Source: Sphingopyxis lindanitolerans
GTDB lineage: Bacteria; Pseudomonadota; Alphaproteobacteria; Sphingomonadales; Sphingomonadaceae
Reading direction: 5' to 3'
DNA: 64,000 nt
Assembly: GCF_002993885.1 (NCBI RefSeq)
Contig: NZ_CM009578.1
Coordinates: forward strand, 3,987,569-4,051,568
How positions within the stretch are numbered: the first letter of the stretch is position 1; each line of letters starts with the position of its first letter. Below the pieces are notes generated by a model. That model was given only the letters and a program-made list of their open reading frames with translations. It was not told the DNA's origin and made no database searches. The translations under genes were made by a program, and so were the position numbers. Positions 61,555-64,000 of this stretch are shown piece after piece.

Positions 61555-62337
61555 GTGTCCGCTGAGGCCGGTAAATTCGACCCGATGCACCAGTTCACCG
61601 TCGAACCGATCGCGAAACTGTTCGCGATCGACGGACGGGAGGTGTGGCTGACCACCAGCGCCGTCTGGATGGCGGCCGCGGCGATCATCCTGTGGCTGTT
61701 CATGCTCGGCGGCATGAAGCGGCAGCTCGTGCCCGGGCGCTGGCAGATGGCGGTCGAGGGCTTCACCGGATTCATCGCGTCGATGATGTCGACGAACATC
61801 GGGTCCGAGGGGCGCAAATATACGCCCTATGTCTTTTCACTCTTCATGTTCATTCTGTTCTGTAACATCCTGGGAATGGTGCCTTTTGCGCTCGGCGGTC
61901 TGCACCCGCTGACGGTCACGAGCCACTTCACCATCACCGGCGTGCTCGCGGTCCTGTCGTTCGCGATCGTACTCGTCGTCGGCTTCTGGCGTCATGGCCT
62001 GCACTTCTTTTCGCTCTTCGTGCCGCAGGGCACCCCGTGGCCCATGATCCCGTTCATCGCGCCGATCGAGTTCGTGTCGTTCATGGTGCGGCCGTTCAGC
62101 CTCGGCCTGCGACTGTTCGTCGCGATGACCGCGGGGCATGTGCTGCTCGAGGTGTTTGCCAACTTCATCGTCCAAAGCTCGGACGCCGGCGTCGCGATCG
62201 GCCTGCCGGTCGGCCTGGCCAGCCTGGCGCTGATGATCGGCATCAGCGCGCTCGAACTGCTCGTCGCGGCGATCCAGGCCTATGTTTTCGCTCTGTTGAC
62301 CTCGCTTTATATCAACGACGCGGTCAACCTTCACTAA
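61555..62337 (+). CDS. atpB: F0F1 ATP synthase subunit a
   Basis: 260 residues from a GTG at 61555, with GGAG eight bases upstream; a GTG at 61546 is the alternative. FDPMHQFTVEPI, five or six helices, and the essential Arg in FSLGLRLFVAMTAGHVLL are those of subunit a. It forms the proton half-channels. 54 bases after atpI, 39 before atpE. Confidence 0.96.
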   Translation: MSAEAGKFDPMHQFTVEPIAKLFAIDGREVWLTTSAVWMAAAAIILWLFMLGGMKRQLVPGRWQMAVEGFTGFIASMMSTNIGSEGRKYTPYVFSLFMFILFCNILGMVPFALGGLHPLTVTSHFTITGVLAVLSFAIVLVVGFWRHGLHFFSLFVPQGTPWPMIPFIAPIEFVSFMVRPFSLGLRLFVAMTAGHVLLEVFANFIVQSSDAGVAIGLPVGLASLALMIGISALELLVAAIQAYVFALLTSLYINDAVNLH

Positions 62338-62376
62338 TCGTTTCAATCCAGACACTTATAACAAGGAGTTAATTTC

Positions 62377-62607
62377 ATGGACGCACAAGCAGCGACGCTC
62401 ATCGGTGCCGGTCTCGCCGCGATCGGCGCCGGCATGGCCGCGATCGGCGTGGGCAATGTTTTCGGTAGCTTCCTGGAAAGCGCCCTGCGCAATCCGGCAG
62501 CCGCCGACGGCCAGCAGGGCCGCCTGTTCATCGGCTTCGCCGCCGCCGAACTTCTTGGCCTGCTGTCGTTCCTGATCGCCATCCTTCTCTATCTGAAGGC
62601 GGCCTGA
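62377..62607 (+). CDS. atpE: F0F1 ATP synthase subunit c
   Basis: 76 residues, two helices joined by the polar loop [13 protein letters not shown]. The proton-binding Glu58 is in [10 protein letters not shown]; the Na+ motif is absent, so it is H+-coupled. AAGGAGTTAATTTC before the ATG gives a strong, unstructured initiation region, consistent with the many copies needed per enzyme. Confidence 0.97.
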   Translation: MDAQAATLIGAGLAAIGAGMAAIGVGNVFGSFLESALRNPAAADGQQGRLFIGFAAAELLGLLSFLIAILLYLKAA

Positions 62608-62614
62608 CACCGGC

Positions 62615-62650
62615 GCCGAGCGCGTCCGGCCCTAACCGGATGCGCTCGGC
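62615..62650 (+). promoter_or_regulatory. intercistronic hairpin between atpE and atpX
   Basis: 15-bp stem GCCGAGCGCGTCCGG / CCGGATGCGCTCGGC (one G-U) with loop CCCTAA, seven bases after the atpE stop. No T-run, so more likely an mRNA-stability or partial-termination element than a full terminator. Confidence 0.75.
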
Positions 62651-62701
62651 CGCCTGGACCTCCGGGCGCGCATCGGTTTGTCGTCAATCGGAAGAAGAAG
62701 A

Positions 62702-63199
62702 ATGCCACAGATCAACCAGCTGGCGGAAAATTGGTATCTCGCCTCGCAGCTCTTCTGGCTCGCACTGATTTTTGGCGCGGTCTTCGTGGTGGTCGGTCTC
62801 GGCATGTATCCGAAGATCGAGGCCACGGTCGATGCGCGGGACCGCAAGGTTGCCGACGACCTCGCGGCCGCCAAGGCGGCGCATGCGTCGGCCGACGATC
62901 TGGAAGGCCAGTATCGCCAGCAGAGCGACGCCGCGCGCGTCGCGGCGCAGAGGGCGGTGCAGGACGCGAAGGACAAGGCCGCGCGTGACGCCGAAAAGCG
63001 TCTCGCCAAGGTCGATGTCGAGCTTTCCGACAAGATGACGGCCGCCGAGGCCGACATCGCGGCGGCGCGTAAATCGGCGATGGCTGAAATCGAGTCGGTT
63101 GCGGCCGAAGCCTCCGCCGATCTGGTCGCCAAGCTGTCGGGTGTGACGGTCGCGGCGGCGGATGCCAAGGCTGCGGTGAAGGCGGTGCTCCATGGTTGA
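62702..63199 (+). CDS. atpX: F0F1 ATP synthase subunit b'
   Basis: 165 residues. One N-terminal membrane helix (YLASQLFWLALIFGAVFVVV) and a long Ala/Lys/Glu coiled coil. Alphaproteobacteria and cyanobacteria have unequal b and b' stator subunits; this is the first, b', copy. The ATG at 62702 is preceded by GGAAGAAGAAG. Overlaps the b gene by eight bases. Confidence 0.94.
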   Translation: MPQINQLAENWYLASQLFWLALIFGAVFVVVGLGMYPKIEATVDARDRKVADDLAAAKAAHASADDLEGQYRQQSDAARVAAQRAVQDAKDKAARDAEKRLAKVDVELSDKMTAAEADIAAARKSAMAEIESVAAEASADLVAKLSGVTVAAADAKAAVKAVLHG

Positions 63200-63725
63200 A
63201 CTGATCCTGTCCGAAGCGGCGCACGGCGCCGAACCCGCGGGCGCGCTCTGGTCCTCGCCGAGCTGGTGGGTCGCGCTCGCGATGACGATCTTCTTCGCAG
63301 TGCTGATCTGGAAAAAGGCCCCCGCCGCGATCGGCGCGATGCTCGACGGCAAGATCGCCGCGATCGCGAAGCAGCTTAGCGAAGCCGAACGGCTTCGGCT
63401 CGACGCCGAATCGCTCAAGGCGGAATATGAGGCCAAGCTCGCCCGCGCGGCGAAAGAGGCCGACGAGATGCGCGCGCGCGCCGAAACCGAGGCCGAAGCG
63501 CTGGTCGCCAAGGCAAAGGCCGACGCCACCGCGCTGATCGGGCGCCGCAAGCGGATGGCCGAAGACCGCATTGCCGCGGCCGAAGCCCATGCCCTCGCCG
63601 AAGTCCGCGCCGCCGCCACCAAGGCGGCGACCGAGGCCGCGGCGAAGCTGATCGCCGACAAGCATGACGCCAAGGCCGACAAGACGCTGGTCGATCAGGC
63701 CATCGCGGCGGTCGCCAAGGGCTGA
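63192..63725 (+). CDS. atpF: F0F1 ATP synthase subunit b
   Basis: 177 residues. Helix SPSWWVALAMTIFFAVLIW near residues 21-40 and a coiled coil to the C-terminus. Last gene of the F0 operon; the F1 genes are not in the window, as expected when F0 and F1 operons are split. Confidence 0.95.
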   Translation: MVELILSEAAHGAEPAGALWSSPSWWVALAMTIFFAVLIWKKAPAAIGAMLDGKIAAIAKQLSEAERLRLDAESLKAEYEAKLARAAKEADEMRARAETEAEALVAKAKADATALIGRRKRMAEDRIAAAEAHALAEVRAAATKAATEAAAKLIADKHDAKADKTLVDQAIAAVAKG

Positions 63726-63750
63726 CCCTTCGGACTTTGCCGAAACAAGG

Positions 63751-63776
63751 CGCCCGCGGATTTCCGCGGGCGTTTT
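63751..63776 (+). terminator. terminator of the F0 operon
   Basis: CGCCCGCGG / CCGCGGGCG, nine perfect pairs, four-base loop, then TTTT. Confidence 0.88.
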
Positions 63777-63821
63777 GCTGTCGGGGGTGCCGTGGTGGGG
63801 TGAAAGGCGACACCGCTTCCC

Positions 63822-63902
63822 CGTCGCCCCGGACGTGATCCGGGGGCCCGCTTGGGCCGATACGGCGGGAAAGCGGGATTCCGGGTCAAGCCCGGGATGA
63901 TG
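63822..63902. repeat. palindromic repeat, family F
   Basis: CGTCGCCCCGGACGTGATCC...CCCGCTT and AAGCGGGATTCCGGGTCAAG...ATGATG are imperfect inverted arms. Similar 'CCCGGACTTGATCCGGG' units are common extragenic repeats in alphaproteobacteria. The last ~100 bases of the window show no feature. Confidence 0.7.
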
Positions 63903-64000
63903 AGTTGAAAGACGGCATCCCACCCCAAAACGGGCTTCGGCCGCCGTTCAATATTGGATCATAATCCGCCGGGCGAGGGCTGGGGACAGGCTGTGCGCAA

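Overview
The window is high-GC chromosomal DNA of an alphaproteobacterium in the Sphingomonadales, most likely a Sphingopyxis or close relative. This rests on gene content and order: a split F0 operon with both b' and b subunits, a trpF-trpB-trpA-accD-folC run, UrcA, SapC, DUF4893 and SDHAF4 (DUF1674) proteins, a patatin/3-hydroxybutyrate dehydrogenase pair, and GTG/TTG starts. No insertion sequence, prophage, integrase or CRISPR array is visible. The accessory content is limited to small orphan genes, many intergenic palindromic repeats and one unusual TIR/cyclase gene pair.

Layout. 1-9.2 kb: end of an M13 metallopeptidase, small secreted proteins, a LytT/LytS-type two-component pair, a MATE exporter overlapping valS. 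9.3-20 kb: exported hydrolases (S9 and M20 peptidases, an amidohydrolase, a YpfJ-type zinc peptidase, a SleB-type cell-wall hydrolase) and the patatin/bdhA pair. 20-25 kb: cysK with an RBBP9-like hydrolase, an MFS exporter, a DUF885 lipoprotein. 24.9-27.9 kb: a membrane TIR protein translationally coupled to a TPR/SLOG-like/class III cyclase protein, with a hairpin over the ribosome-binding site. 27.9-38.8 kb: rsmB, SDHAF4, cytochrome b561, SapC, an FAD-linked oxidase, a DEAD-box helicase, an MDR oxidoreductase, tRNA-Ala(CGC), two predicted 2-oxoglutarate-dependent hydroxylases, a DUF4349 lipoprotein. 38.9-49 kb: uvrD, DUF2520, two MFS carriers, rsmD, an RsuA-type pseudouridine synthase, a stand-alone receiver. 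46.9-53.3 kb (minus strand): lapA-pyrF-trpF-trpB-trpA-accD-folC. 53.3-57 kb: purB, a secreted paralogue pair, Rnk, RadC. 57.2-61 kb: ydbH-ynbE-ydbL. 61-63.7 kb: atpI-atpB-atpE-atpX-atpF.

Most genes are housekeeping. The best candidate for an undescribed system is the TIR/cyclase operon at 24.92-27.87 kb. The TIR protein keeps the WxxxE glutamate of NAD-cleaving TIR domains, has one membrane span, and carries SH3 and YARHG domains expected in the periplasm. Its partner keeps both metal-binding aspartates of class III cyclases but has substituted base-recognition and transition-state positions. The layout recalls cyclase/TIR signalling such as Pycsar, but no cyclic-nucleotide-binding domain is recognisable, and immune function is inference only.

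The second theme is non-coding structure: at least five families of palindromic repeats confined to gaps between genes, three of them in the three open junctions downstream of pyrF in the pyrF-trp-accD-folC operon; convergent gene ends embedded in hairpins; and two hairpins in the atp operon (a terminator-like leader before atpI and a stem between atpE and atpX).
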